Below are positions 50,053 to 60,848 of a stretch of 64,000 nucleotides of DNA, in pieces (position 1 is the first letter of the stretch; every line of letters starts with the position of its first letter). The stretch is taken from assembly GCF_964355755.1 (NCBI RefSeq), contig NC_092673.1, positions 32,373,648-32,437,647 on the forward strand, read 5' to 3'. The translations under genes were made by a program, and so were the position numbers. The notes under the pieces were generated by a model, which made no database searches, was not told the DNA's origin, and was given only the letters and a program-made list of their open reading frames with translations. This DNA comes from Antedon mediterranea. Its lineage: Eukaryota; Echinodermata; Crinoidea; Comatulida; Antedonidae.

Positions 50053-50876
50053 AGTGCCAAATCACATGTTCTAATGGATGTCCACATGAAGGAGATTCCG
50101 GGTTTAAAGGCTTTTCAAATATAGTTCAAATGTTAATAACCATACAATAGGCCATTATTGGACATAATGTGTCATTGGACTCTATAGAAACATGTATGTT
50201 CTGAATAATTTGACACTAAAAATAATTTCATATGTACAATATTTTCAAAGTTATGCGATTTTATGTAGTTCAAAGGTCAATAATGTTAGAATCGGCCATT
50301 TTTTGCAAAAACATGCCATTAGACTAAATATAAATATGTAGTTTTTGAACAGTTTGAGCCATATTGTGTGTCTCTCAGATTAGTGGTTGCTAAGATATGA
50401 TAAATCAAGGTCAAAGGTCAATAATGTTAGAATCCGCCATTTTTTGCAAAAACATGCCATTAGACTGGATATAAATGTGTAGTTTCTGAACAATTTAAGC
50501 CCTAATTTGTATATCTCCGATTAGTGGTTGCTGAGATATGAGAATTCAAGGTCAAAGGTCAATAATGTTAGAAATAGCACTTCCATTCATTTTTGGACAA
50601 ACTTTTTCAATAAAGTGAATATAAAAACATATATTCTAACGATTTTGACACCATAATTAAGTATCTGTGACTAGCGGTTTTCAAGATACAGAGTACGTTA
50701 TCAAAAATGGCGGCCATTTTTAATTATGCAAATTAGGCTACTTCCCGTTGTCGAAAAAATGTCCTAACGTTGATAAATATGTTCAGTAGGGTCTAAAGAA
50801 CACATTTCATCAAAAAAACCTTTTCTTGCAATTTGTGTGAGAAAAGGGTCATTTTTTAGCTAAATCCCATGGACTA
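50053..50876 (-). repeat. Right arm of the long palindrome (about 824 bp)
   Basis: Reverse complement of 46768-47590, from AGTGCCAAATCACATGTTCT to AAATCCCATGGACTA, with substitutions and small indels only. The two arms can form an 823-bp stem around a spacer of about 2.46 kb. Confidence 0.85.
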
Positions 50877-52321
50877 ATAGTGGTGTCCCCTGAATAGGGG
50901 TGTCTCACAGGAGGAGTTCTATTGTATTTATTTACATTCAAATATTGATGAGGAGATCTGTACTACTGAACATCATTTATTCTACTGCTCATCTGTATTC
51001 AGAGTAAATAAACCACCACAACCTTGATAATGTATATAATAATAACAGAGCATCATCATTTTGATATTTTTAATTATTTTTCTTGCCAAGCACAGCCCTG
51101 TTGAATGTGGGTTAGCCCTATTTTGAAATGGTTTATTCCATTGTGAGTTTAATCAATAATTACCTTATTTGTGATTGTAACATACTGTATGTATGTATAA
51201 ATGTTGTATTATATAAGTGTGTTCGACATAATTTTACATTTTATATATTATTTAATGTATTAGATGTTATGATTCCAAGTACTGTGTTTGAGCATGGAGT
51301 AAAGTACTCCATGGTTTGAGTGCCAATGGTGCAAGGGTACGCTACACGCAGGCATAGAAAATAATATGTAAATAATATATGTATATGTATGCTTGAAAGT
51401 CTTTAGGTCACAAATGTTGAGCATTATAGTATGATTTACAAATTAATAATCTGTACAATATAACTAAATGCCCATTACATTTTTCAATTACAAATAATTA
51501 TTGTAATCTGTTTACTGTATACAAAATGGACTGCTTTAAGTTCAGAATACTTATGTTTAAAGAGCATGATATGGTGACATTAATTAGTATTTATGTTGAG
51601 TAAAAAGAGAAAGCTAAATCATGCAAACAAAGTGACTATTCAGTAAAATCCATTAATTTACAGTAATCGGCTGATTATGCGAAAGAAGCTGTGGTCACAC
51701 GAACATGTTAAATGTGTATGCATGCTTAAGATGTGTAATTCATACAATCTTGTTCCCCTCTGTATGCATGCTTAAGCTGTGTTCACACAAACTTGTTAAC
51801 TCTGTATGCCTTCTTAAGCTGTGTTCACACGATCTTGTTAACTCTGTATGCATGCTTAAGCTGATCAGAACGTCCGATGTAAATGCCTGTGTGGTCAGTA
51901 CCTCTTCTGTGTTAATTAACTCTAATATAATGTTAACTCTGATAAGGATCAAAATGTAATTGGTAATTCAGCCCATGCCATCAGGAGTATGCTGTATGAA
52001 CCGATGTTTTTTTTGTGGTACTACAGTATAGATAAAATAAAAGACACAGTTAATTTAATAGTTTAAGGGTGGTATGGCCGCCCTTTTTGTCATACAAGTA
52101 AGTTGATGGTGGAAGTAGAGCACAACATTTTGTTAGCTTTTGAAAAGCTAGAAATTTAAGGCAGTAACGTATTGTACAGTAAAAATAGTTGAATTGTAAC
52201 AATGTGGTCAGGATTGTGTTCGTTGATTTGTGGCCGTCTATAAGATATACAGTACCAGGTTTTTGTTTTGTCATAGCCAAAAACTATGTGATTTCACTTT
52301 TAAAAACCCCATTTCATTTCC
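50877..52321. other. Intergenic region with a 42-bp tandem repeat
   Basis: No gene seen. At about 51697-51865, a unit with GTATGCATGCTTAAGCTGTG and TTCACACAAACTTGTTAACT repeats with a period near 42 bp, about four imperfect copies. The remainder is AT-rich unique sequence. Confidence 0.5.
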
Positions 52322-52461
52322 AAAGCTGTGCTACTCTATCATCTTTATGTGACGAAAAAATTTCATGTGACCATATATGGACATGACGATGTCATATCAC
52401 TACCATATTTGGGCACTTTTGGCAAACTAGTTTGATAGTGTAGAGTATAGACGGAGCTTTA
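52322..52461 (-). mobile_element. MITE family A, copy 5
   Basis: The left end AAAGCTGTGCTACTCTATCA and the right end AGTTTGATAGTGTAGAGTAT with GGAGCTTTA form degenerate terminal inverted repeats. The core contains GTGACCATATATGGACATGA and TATCACTACCATATTTGGGC, inverted relative to copies 1-3. Confidence 0.65.
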
Positions 52462-52743
52462 CAGGATCTTGTCAAAATGATTCTACTGTAGTTCAGTAAC
52501 TACCTTTTACTTCAGTACTTCATGATCACCCATAACAGATTTCTAACCAGAATAAAATTCAGTTACTGCAGCAACTACAATTGTTGTCCCTACAATACCA
52601 TGACAGTGTATTTAAAGTAATTTATTGTAGTTGTTATATAATAAATACATAAGTGTCTTTGTTTTTAAAAAGTGCAATTTAGTAAATTCTCTGAAGCAAT
52701 AAAGTAATGAAAAAAATATTTTTAAAAACCCAATAGAGTTGAA

Positions 52744-52898
52744 TAAAGCTCTATCTACATTACCAAAAAAAGTGTGATGTGCCTAAATATAGTAGTGATA
52801 TGCCCAAATATAATAGTGATATGACCTGATCATCATGTCTATATATGGGCACATCACATTTTTTTTTGTTACAGTTTGAGAGTGCAGACAGAGCTTTA
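52744..52898 (+). mobile_element. MITE family A, copy 6
   Basis: TAAAGCTCTATCTACATTAC at the left and GAGTGCAGACAGAGCTTTA at the right. The core has GTGATGTGCCTAAATATAGT and CATGTCTATATATGGGCACA. A TA/TTA duplication at both edges is possible. Confidence 0.7.
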
Positions 52899-52939
52899 TA
52901 TATTCTTTTAAAAAAAAAATTTTAGCACTATGTCTGGTT

Positions 52940-53057
52940 TTTAGTCGCGTGCAACGCGACTCTACAGCTCACTATGTCAGTCGGTTGGTTGGTCGGTCGG
53001 TTGGTAGGTAAACACTAACTTGAGCACGCGACTGCAGCCATGTATATGGCCTTGTTA
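52940..53057 (+). mobile_element. Short copy of the AGTCGCGTG Helitron2-like family
   Basis: TTAGTCGCGTGCAACGCGAC starts the element, followed by CTCACTATGTCAGTCGG and a GGTTGGTCGG microsatellite. Subterminal CACGCGACT is the inverted partner of AGTCGCGTG. It ends with a hairpin (GCCAT-GTAT-ATGGC) and CTTGTTA. It is only 118 bp: both termini with almost no core, compared with 711 bp for the copy at 20459. Confidence 0.65.
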
Positions 53058-53339
53058 AATTCCAGAAGGAAAAGAAAGATGTTCGCTGAAAAAAGAAATG
53101 ATAGCGCGAAGACTGGACTGGCAAGTCTAATTAAACTAATCTAAAACTAGCTTGTATTTGTTTTCAAATGTAATTCCATGGGTTTATGATGCGTATTAAC
53201 CTAGATTAAATTAGTATTAAATTATATAGAAATACTGTAGGCTATTGTATTACTCGGATGTTATAAAAGTTTACGTGATATATTAATTACGTTATCCCAA
53301 TGTTTTACTAGATGATCACATGCGGGCGTTTTATTATTA

Positions 53340-53560
53340 AGAATTGTTAGTGGGAAAGAAGCATAATGTTTACATGTAGCCTTATTGGTAACAAGTGGTC
53401 AACATTTGGGCCTTTTTTGGATTTTTCCGAAAAAAATGACCAAATAATAGTGAGGTAATATGTGCAGACCACATTATGTGCTTCTGCGCATGCCAATTTT
53501 TGAAAAAAATTAATGGGTGAAAATTGTTTCATATTTCGAAAATTTCCCTGTAACTTTAGT
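53340..53560. other. Left flank of the hairpin satellite
   Basis: Contains degenerate versions of the satellite motifs (GACCAAATAATAGTGAGG, TCTGCGCATGCC, TTCCCTGTAACTTTAGTG) but no regular period. Probably decayed edge units. Confidence 0.5.
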
Positions 53561-56500
53561 GTAGGCCTACATGGATTTTCCCCAAAAAATGACCAAATAT
53601 GGACAGCTTAACATATTGATGGATTTTTTTTCGAAAAATTGCCAAAATATCCACTTTTTAAAATTCAATAATTATGCGATAATATTGCCATATACTGTAT
53701 GCACATATATTGTGTTTTCATCATCTTATAGAGCAATAGTAACTAGTTAAGTCAACAAATAAAAGGATCGAAATTTACCACTTTTTTGAAAATTTCCCTA
53801 TACTATAGCACATAGATTTTTTCAAAAAATGGCAAATTTTCGACCTTTTTATTTTTCGATAAAACTGTTACTATGTCAAAAGTGATTACCCAATTGACAT
53901 GCGGAGAACCCATTATTTGACTCTGCGCATGTTTATTATGCTATAGTAACCATTTATGTCAAAAGTGGTTACACAATTGACATGCGCAGAACCCATTATT
54001 TGGCTCTGCGCATGTTTATTATGCTATAGTAGCCATTTATGTCAAAAAATAAAAGGGTCGAAAATCGGCCATTTTTCGACAATTTCCCTGTAGCCTACTA
54101 TAGTACAGGGATTTTTTACAAAAAATTGCTAATTTTCGACCTTTTTACTTTTCGATCAAACTGGTTACTATAGCAAAATTGACATGCGCAGAAGCCATTA
54201 TTTGACTCTGCGCATATTTATTATGCTTTAGTAACCATTTATGTTAAAAGTGGTTACTATAGCACAATTGACATGCGCAGAACCCATTATTCGGTTCTGC
54301 GCATGTTTATTATGCTATAGTAGCCATTTATGTCAAAAAATAAAAGGGTCGAAAGTCGGCCATTTTTCGACAATTTCCCTGTACTATAGTTCATGGATTT
54401 TTTCCATAAAATGGCTAATTTTCGACCTTTTTACTTTTCGATAAAACTGGTTACTATAGCACAATTGACATGCGCAAAACCCATTATTTGACTCTGCGCA
54501 TGTTTATTATGCTATAGTAACCATTTATGTTAAAAGTGGTTACTATAGCACAATTGACATGCGCAGAACCCATTATTCGGCTCTGCGCATGTTTATTATG
54601 CTATAGTAGCCATTTATGTCAAAAAATAAAAGGGTTGAAAATCGGCCAATTTCTCTGTACTATAGTTCAGGGATTTTTTCCATAAAATGGCAAATTTTCG
54701 ACCTTTTTACTCGATAAAACTGGTTACTATAGCACAATTCACATGCGCAGAACCCATTATTTGACTCTGCGCATGTTTATTATGCTATAGTAACCAATTA
54801 TGTCAAAAGTGGTTACTATAGCACAATTGACATGCGCAGAAGCCATTATTCGGCTCTGCGCATGTTTATTATGCAGTAGTAACCATTTATGTCAAAAAAT
54901 AAAAGGGTCGAAAATCAGCCATTTTTCGAAAATTTCCCTGTACTAGTACAGGGATTTTTTTTCCAAAAAATAGCTAATTTTCGACCTTTTTACCTTTCGA
55001 TAAAACTGGTTACTATAGCACAATTGACATGCGCAGAACCCATTTTTTGACTCTGCGCATGTTTATTATGCTATAGTAACCATTTACAGTATGTCAAAAG
55101 TGGTTACTATAGCACAATTGACATGCGCAGAACACATTATTCGACTCTGCGCATGTTTATTATGCTATAGTAACCATTTATGTCAACAAATAAAAGGGTC
55201 GAAAATCGGCCTTTTTTCGAAAATTTTCCTGTACTATATATAGTACAGGAATTTTCGACCTTTTTACCTTTCGATAAAACTGGTTACTATAGCACAATTG
55301 ACATGCGCAGAACCCATTTTTTGACTCTGCGCATGTTTATTATGCTATAGTAACCATTTACAGTATGTCAAAAGTGGTTACTATAGCACAATTGACATGC
55401 GCAGAACCCATTTTTTGACTCTGCGCATGTTTATTATGCTATAGTAACCATTTACAGTATGTCAAAAGTGGTTACTATAGCACAATTGACATGCGCAGAA
55501 CCCATTATTCGACTCTGCGCATGTTTATTATGCTATAGTAACCATTTATGTCAACAAATAAAAGGGTCGAAAATCGGCCTTTTTTCGAAAATTTTCTTGT
55601 ACTATAGTACAGGAATTTTCGACCTTTTTACTTTTCGATAAAACTGGTTACTATAGCACAATTCACATGCGCAGAACCCATTATTTAACTCTGCGCATGT
55701 TTATTATGCTATATTAACCATTTATGTTAAAAGTGGTTACTATAGCACAATTGACATGCGCAGAAGCCATTATTCGGCTCTGCGCATGTTTATTATGCTG
55801 TAGTAACCATTTATGTCAAAAAATAAAAGGGTCGAAAATCAGCCATTTTTCGAAAATTTTCCTGTACTAGTACAAGGATTTTTTTTCCAAAAAATAGCTA
55901 ATTTTCGACCTTTTTACCTTTCGATAAAACTGGTTACTATAGCACAATTGACATGCGCAGAACCCATTTTTTATTTCTGCGCATGTTTATTATGCTATAG
56001 TAACCATTTATGTCAACAAATAAAAGGGTCGAAAATCGGCCTTTTTTCGAAAATTTTCCTGTACTATAGTACAGGAATTTTCGACCTTTTTACTTTTCGA
56101 TAAAACTGGTTACTATAGCAAAATTGACATGCGCAGAACTCATTAATCGACTCTGCGCATGTTTATTATGCTTTAGTAACCATTTATGTTAAAAGTGGTT
56201 ACTATAGCACAATTGACATGCGCAGAAGCCATTATTCGGCTCTGCGCATATTTATTATGCTGTAGTAACCATTTATGTCAAAAAATAAAAGGGTCGAAAA
56301 TCAGCCATTTTTCGAAAATTTCCCTGTACTAGTACAAGGATTTTTTTTCCAAAAAATAGCTAATTTTCGACCTCTTTACCTTTCGATAAAACTGGTTACT
56401 ATAGCACAATTGACATGCGCAGAACCCATTTTTCGACTCTGCGCATGTTTATTATGCTATAGTAACCATTTACAGTATGTCAAAAGTGGTTACTATAGCA

Positions 56501-57430
56501 CAATTGACATGCGCAGAACACATTATTCGACTCTGCGCATGTTTATTATGCTATAGTAACCATTTATGTCAACAAATAAAAGGGTCGAAAATCGGCCTTT
56601 TTTCGAAAATTTTCCTGTACTATAGTACAGGAATTTTCGACCTTTTTACTTTTCGATAAAACTGGTTACTATAGCAAAATTGACATGCGCAGAACTCATT
56701 ATTCGACTCTGCGCATGTTTGATGCTTAAGTAACCATTTATGTTAAAAGTGGTTACTATAGCACAATTGACATGCGCAGAACCTATTATTCGGTTCTGCG
56801 CATGTTTATTATGCTATAGTAGCCATTTATGTCAAAAAATAAAAGGGTCGAAAATCGGCCTTTTTTCGAAAATTTTCCTGTACTATAGTACAGGAATTTT
56901 CGACCTTTTTACTTTTCGATAAAACTGGTTACTATAGCACAATTCACATGCGCAGAACCCATTATTTGACTCTGCGCATGTTTATTATGCTATAGTAACC
57001 ATTTATGTCAAAAGTGGTTACTATAGCACAATTGACATGCGCAGAAGCCATTATTCGGCTCTGCGCATGTTTATTATGCTATAGTAACCATTTATGTCAA
57101 AAAATAAAAGGGTCGAAAATCAGCCATTTTTCGAAAAATTTCCCTGTACTATAGTACAGGGATTTTTTCAAAAAAATTGCTAATTTTCGACCTTTTTACT
57201 TTTCGATAAAACTGGTTACTATAGAACAATTGACATGCGCAGAAGCCATTATTCGACTCTCCGCATGTTTATTATGCTATAGTAACCATTTATGTCGACA
57301 AAATAAAATGGTAAAAAATCGGTCATTTTTCGACAATTTCCCTGTAATATAGTAGGCCTACAGGGATTTTTTTCGAAAAATTGCCAAATTATCCACTTTT
57401 TAAAATTAAATAATTATGATATAATATTGA
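53560..57430. repeat. Composite satellite of two alternating hairpin units (about 280-bp higher-order period)
   Basis: Unit A (about 90 bp): GGTTACTATAGCA ... CATGCGCAGA ... TCTGCGCATG ... TGCTATAGTAACC, an inverted repeat with a loop of about 12 bases. Unit B (about 100 bp): AAAGGGTCGAAAAT ... TCCCTGTACTATAGTACAGG ... ATTTTCGACCTTTTT, also an inverted repeat, centred on a perfect palindrome. The usual order is A-A-B, with A-A-A-B near 55307-55580 and A-B near 55953. Unit A starts (GCGCAGA core) include 54183, 54274, 54469, 54559, 54745, 54831, 55027 and 55127, and continue to 57234, about 25 copies. Both edges carry a matching block (TCGAAAAATTGCCAAA then ATCCACTTTTTAAAATT) at about 53628 and 57373 in direct orientation. 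Confidence 0.85.
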
Positions 57431-57774
57431 CCAGTTATTTTTATTTCACATCTTGTTTTGGTAATCCCCACGCTGATCTAATTTTAGAAAAACAAAATCC
57501 ATAAATCCGTTAGTTAGAAATCATAATCATTAGAGGAAATGTGATCCTATGACTAATATTGATACAGGTAGTTTTTGAAAAGTCTTATTAACGACTTCCC
57601 ACCCATTGTGTGATACTGGTATCATAAAAAATAAACCCACTTTTCATAGTATTATAGGCTGAGTACGGTATATATAACTAACATTTCAATGGAATTCTCA
57701 CAGTTTACACCCGACTTCCTCCTCATCAGATATATTAGTTGATTGTGATTTTCCTTCTTTCGATTTTGTAGAAA

Positions 57775-58599
57775 ATGGCATCTGAAGAAAAAACAACTCG
57801 TATTATGATGTGGTCAACGCCAAGGTGTGTCTCCACAGCAATAGAACGTTCCATTTTGACTTTGAAAGAAGCCGAAGTCTTTAACGAGATGTACTCGGCA
57901 GCTTTTCACTTCGGACCAAGTTCTTCTCACTTTCCAATGAACTATCTACCGCTATCACCAGGGTTTTCCTACGAATTTGTGAAATCAGAACTTGAAGAAG
58001 AATACCCCGGTAAAAGTGTTTTATTCGGTAAAGACTTTGCATACGCTTTGCGAGGTAACATGAGTTTGCTGCCTAGTGGGTTTATCCATACATTTTTAAT
58101 CCGAAACCCAAGAGAAGTGGTTGTATCAAACGATAGTATAATAAAGAATTCTCTGTTTCTAAACTTGACTGGCTACTCTATGGACAAACAGTTTGATGGC
58201 ATGATATTGTTTAAAGAAATGTGGGATTTGTACGTATACGCTAGAGATACGTTACACCAGAATCCGATTGTGATAGACGCTGATGATTTCCTGAAAGATC
58301 CAGAAGCCATGATGAAGTTGTACTGCGACAAGACAGGGATACCGTTCAGAAAAACAATGCTGACGTGGAGGCCGACTAATGTATGGCGTATAAATTGGCA
58401 CAGCTCGTACGCTTTGAGTCTTGCAGGCTGGCTGCTCGGCTACTATGGAAAATCTTTGACAAGTACGGGATTTCAACAAGTTAAAAAACCTAAACGAAAA
58501 CTAGATTTGAATTCGATAGGTGATAAATCTCTCAAAGCAATTGATGACAACATGAAGTATTACGAATCACTGTACGATAATAGATTAGTACTTCAGTAA
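57775..58599 (+). CDS. Sulfotransferase-like P-loop protein, copy A (274 aa)
   Basis: Single-exon ORF with the layout of cytosolic sulfotransferase-like proteins. MMWSTPRCVSTAIERSI (about residues 11-27) is in the place of the 5'-phosphosulfate-binding loop. FLIRNPREVVVSNDSIIKNS (about 107-126) matches the 3'-phosphate-binding motif with conserved Arg and Ser. No signal peptide or TM helix, so probably cytosolic; the acceptor is unknown. Related animal and plant proteins are often named branched-chain aminotransferase-like because of a fusion in plants, but no aminotransferase domain is present here. An acceptor-like TTTTGTAG sits just before the AAAATGG start, so a 5' untranslated exon may exist. 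AATAAA lies at 58737-58742. Its paralog is 1.05 kb downstream on the same strand. Confidence 0.85.
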   Translation: MASEEKTTRIMMWSTPRCVSTAIERSILTLKEAEVFNEMYSAAFHFGPSSSHFPMNYLPLSPGFSYEFVKSELEEEYPGKSVLFGKDFAYALRGNMSLLPSGFIHTFLIRNPREVVVSNDSIIKNSLFLNLTGYSMDKQFDGMILFKEMWDLYVYARDTLHQNPIVIDADDFLKDPEAMMKLYCDKTGIPFRKTMLTWRPTNVWRINWHSSYALSLAGWLLGYYGKSLTSTGFQQVKKPKRKLDLNSIGDKSLKAIDDNMKYYESLYDNRLVLQ

Positions 58600-59648
58600 G
58601 AATTATGATAATGTTGATGATGTTTTAATATCTGAACTCTCTGCGAAATACAGTCAGTACTTTTGCGCTTATCGGGCCTAAACGAACGGAAATCCACTTA
58701 GCCAGTAACAATTCCAGTAAAATGTGATAAAATATCAATAAATTTAATCAATTCACCGTACCTCTACAAAATATTTCACACCTGAACTAATGTCACCAAG
58801 ATTGATTTGCTGTACCTCATTTTTAATGTTGTTTTTTAAAAGTTAATGTTCAGGTTCATGAACAGTATTTTGGTTGTTAATTGAAGGCCTTCCTCATACA
58901 GTAGGCCCATATTCCGTGACAAGTAAGAGGAGTGGAGAGGACAAGTAAAAATGCAATTTCCTCTTGTCTAATTAAAAATAACCTTAACGGAGACCTCCGG
59001 TAGGACTATCATTTTAAACTTAATACAGGTATCATTCGATATCTACATTTGAAATACTGGTACAGTAACCGATTCAATTTAGTTTCAACTAGGCCTATTA
59101 GTACAAAGTTTACTAAATAGCCACAGATTTACAAATTGCGTCTCGTAATCACCTTAAACTATCATTTTTTAAAGTAATGTATTAATACAGGTATTATTCG
59201 ATATCTACTTTGTTTGAAATACTGGTACAGTTAGCAATTTAATTTAGTTTCAACTCAGCTGTTAGTACAAATAGCCACAGATTTACAACTTGCATCTTGT
59301 AATCATCTTTAATTCTCATTTAAACTAATGCATTAATACAGGTATAACTCGATATCTACATTGTTTGAAATACTGGTACGGTAAGCAACTTAAATTAGTT
59401 TCAGGAAGCAACTTAAATTAGTTCAAACTGTTAGTACACAGCAGATATCGTTACTGCGTTCAATAAACAGACACTGATTCACAACTTGCGTCTGTCTCAA
59501 TAATTCGATATCTACACTGTTTGAAACACGGGTACAGCAACCTAGTTTAACTCTTAGTACATAGCAGATATTGTTACCAAGTTTGGTAGTCAGAGAATCT
59601 CAAGTTGTGTCACTTCCATTTTATTTGCGTCGCCTGAGTTGAGTTAAG
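58600..59648. repeat. Intergenic spacer with a 156-bp tandem repeat
   Basis: CGATATCTAC recurs at about 59037, 59199, 59350 and 59506 (151-162 bp spacing). Each time it sits among TTTGAAATACTGGTACAGTA, AATTTAGTTTCAACT, TTAGTACA and GCCACAGATTTACAACTTGC. About four imperfect copies lie at 59020-59570, immediately upstream of copy B. They may include its promoter. Confidence 0.7.
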
Positions 59649-60461
59649 ATGGCGTCTAAAAGTAACAATCCAGTTCGCGTTATGATGTGGTCCACACCAA
59701 GAAGCCTTTCCACAGCTATCGCACGTTCAATTGTAATGCTTGAAGAAGCGCAAGTGTTTAATGAAATGTATTCTGCAGTGTTCAACTTTAGAAAAGAATC
59801 AAACCAATTTCCCATATCATCAAGCTTTTCCTACGAATGGGCTAAATCAGAACTCGAAAAAGACTACTTAGGAAAACATGTTATATTTGGTAAAGATTTC
59901 GCACATGCCGTACGTGGAAATATGGACTTGCTACCTAGTGGGTTCACGCACACTTTTCTGATCAGAAATCCGAAAAAAGTAGTAACTTCACTTAATCGTG
60001 TAATCAAGAAGTCTTATGTGTTAAGTTTAACGGGTGGATCAATTGGAAAACATTATGATGACATGATACTGTGTAAAGAAATGTGGGATTTGTACGTATA
60101 CGCTAGAGATACGTTACACCAGAATCCGATTGTGATAGACGCTGATGATTTCCTGAAAGATCCAGAAGCCATGATGAAGTTGTACTGCGACAAGACCGCG
60201 ATACCGTTCAGAAAAACAATGCTGAAATGGCAGCCGACTAATATATGGCGTATAAATTGGCGTAGTTCGTATATTTTAACAATGTGCGCTTGGTGGTTCG
60301 GATATTACGGGAATTCTCTTAACAGCACAGGTTTCCAGAAAGCAGACAAACAGACAGAAGATACGGATTTAAGTATGATAGATGAAAAGTCGCTTAAAGC
60401 GATTAATGATAATATGGAGTATTATCATTCGCTCTATGCTAATAGATTAGTTCTTAAGTAA
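59649..60461 (+). CDS. Sulfotransferase-like P-loop protein, copy B (270 aa)
   Basis: Paralog of copy A, also intronless. MMWSTPRSLSTAIARSIVML (about 11-30) aligns with the 5'-phosphosulfate loop; FLIRNPKKVVTSLNRVIKKS with the 3'-phosphate site. It lacks four residues relative to copy A after SSSF/HFPM. DNA from 60074 to 60196 is identical to copy A 58212-58334 and encodes KEMWDLYVYARDTLHQ through the YCDK region, while the flanks differ at many codons. The start ATGGCG follows GTTAAG; an upstream in-frame start is not seen. Function is as for copy A, with a possibly different acceptor because the first half and C-terminus diverge. Confidence 0.85.
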   Translation: MASKSNNPVRVMMWSTPRSLSTAIARSIVMLEEAQVFNEMYSAVFNFRKESNQFPISSSFSYEWAKSELEKDYLGKHVIFGKDFAHAVRGNMDLLPSGFTHTFLIRNPKKVVTSLNRVIKKSYVLSLTGGSIGKHYDDMILCKEMWDLYVYARDTLHQNPIVIDADDFLKDPEAMMKLYCDKTAIPFRKTMLKWQPTNIWRINWRSSYILTMCAWWFGYYGNSLNSTGFQKADKQTEDTDLSMIDEKSLKAINDNMEYYHSLYANRLVLK

Positions 60462-60767
60462 TATTAAGTGTACTCGTTCATGATTTAAAATATTGCTGTA
60501 TGAACACATATATGTAGTATACCCGATTAACACATACATTAAAAATGTTGAATAGATATCTCCAGCGACATCCTCAGCTAGCTTTCGCACGCTAATTTGT
60601 CGCGGTAATGTAAACTCCGTGTAAAACCACCCGATTCCCAGTGCTGTATTTGATAATACAGCATCACATGTAGTGCCTGTATCATGTAATATGGTTAGGT
60701 TAAGTTACTCTAGATACATGTGTGTATTGCCACATATTCCTATGATACTTCGGGAATAGATACAGTA

Positions 60768-60848
60768 CCGAGAAGATACAGTACCGAGAAGATACAGTAC
60801 CGAGAAGATACAGTACCGAGAAGATACAGTACCGAGAAGATACGAGTA
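60768..60848. repeat. 16-bp minisatellite GATACAGTACCGAGAA, five copies
   Basis: Five consecutive copies of GATACAGTACCGAGAA with an exact 16-bp period, about 300 bp downstream of sulfotransferase-like copy B. Confidence 0.9.

Noticed and set aside
54241-56922. Plus-strand ORFs of 60-96 codons (KVVTIAQLTCAEP-type)
   Set aside because: They are translations of the hairpin satellite units and share stops and starts with the repeat period.
58252-58479. 75-codon minus-strand ORF inside sulfotransferase-like copy A
   Set aside because: Shadow of the sense gene, which has clear family motifs.
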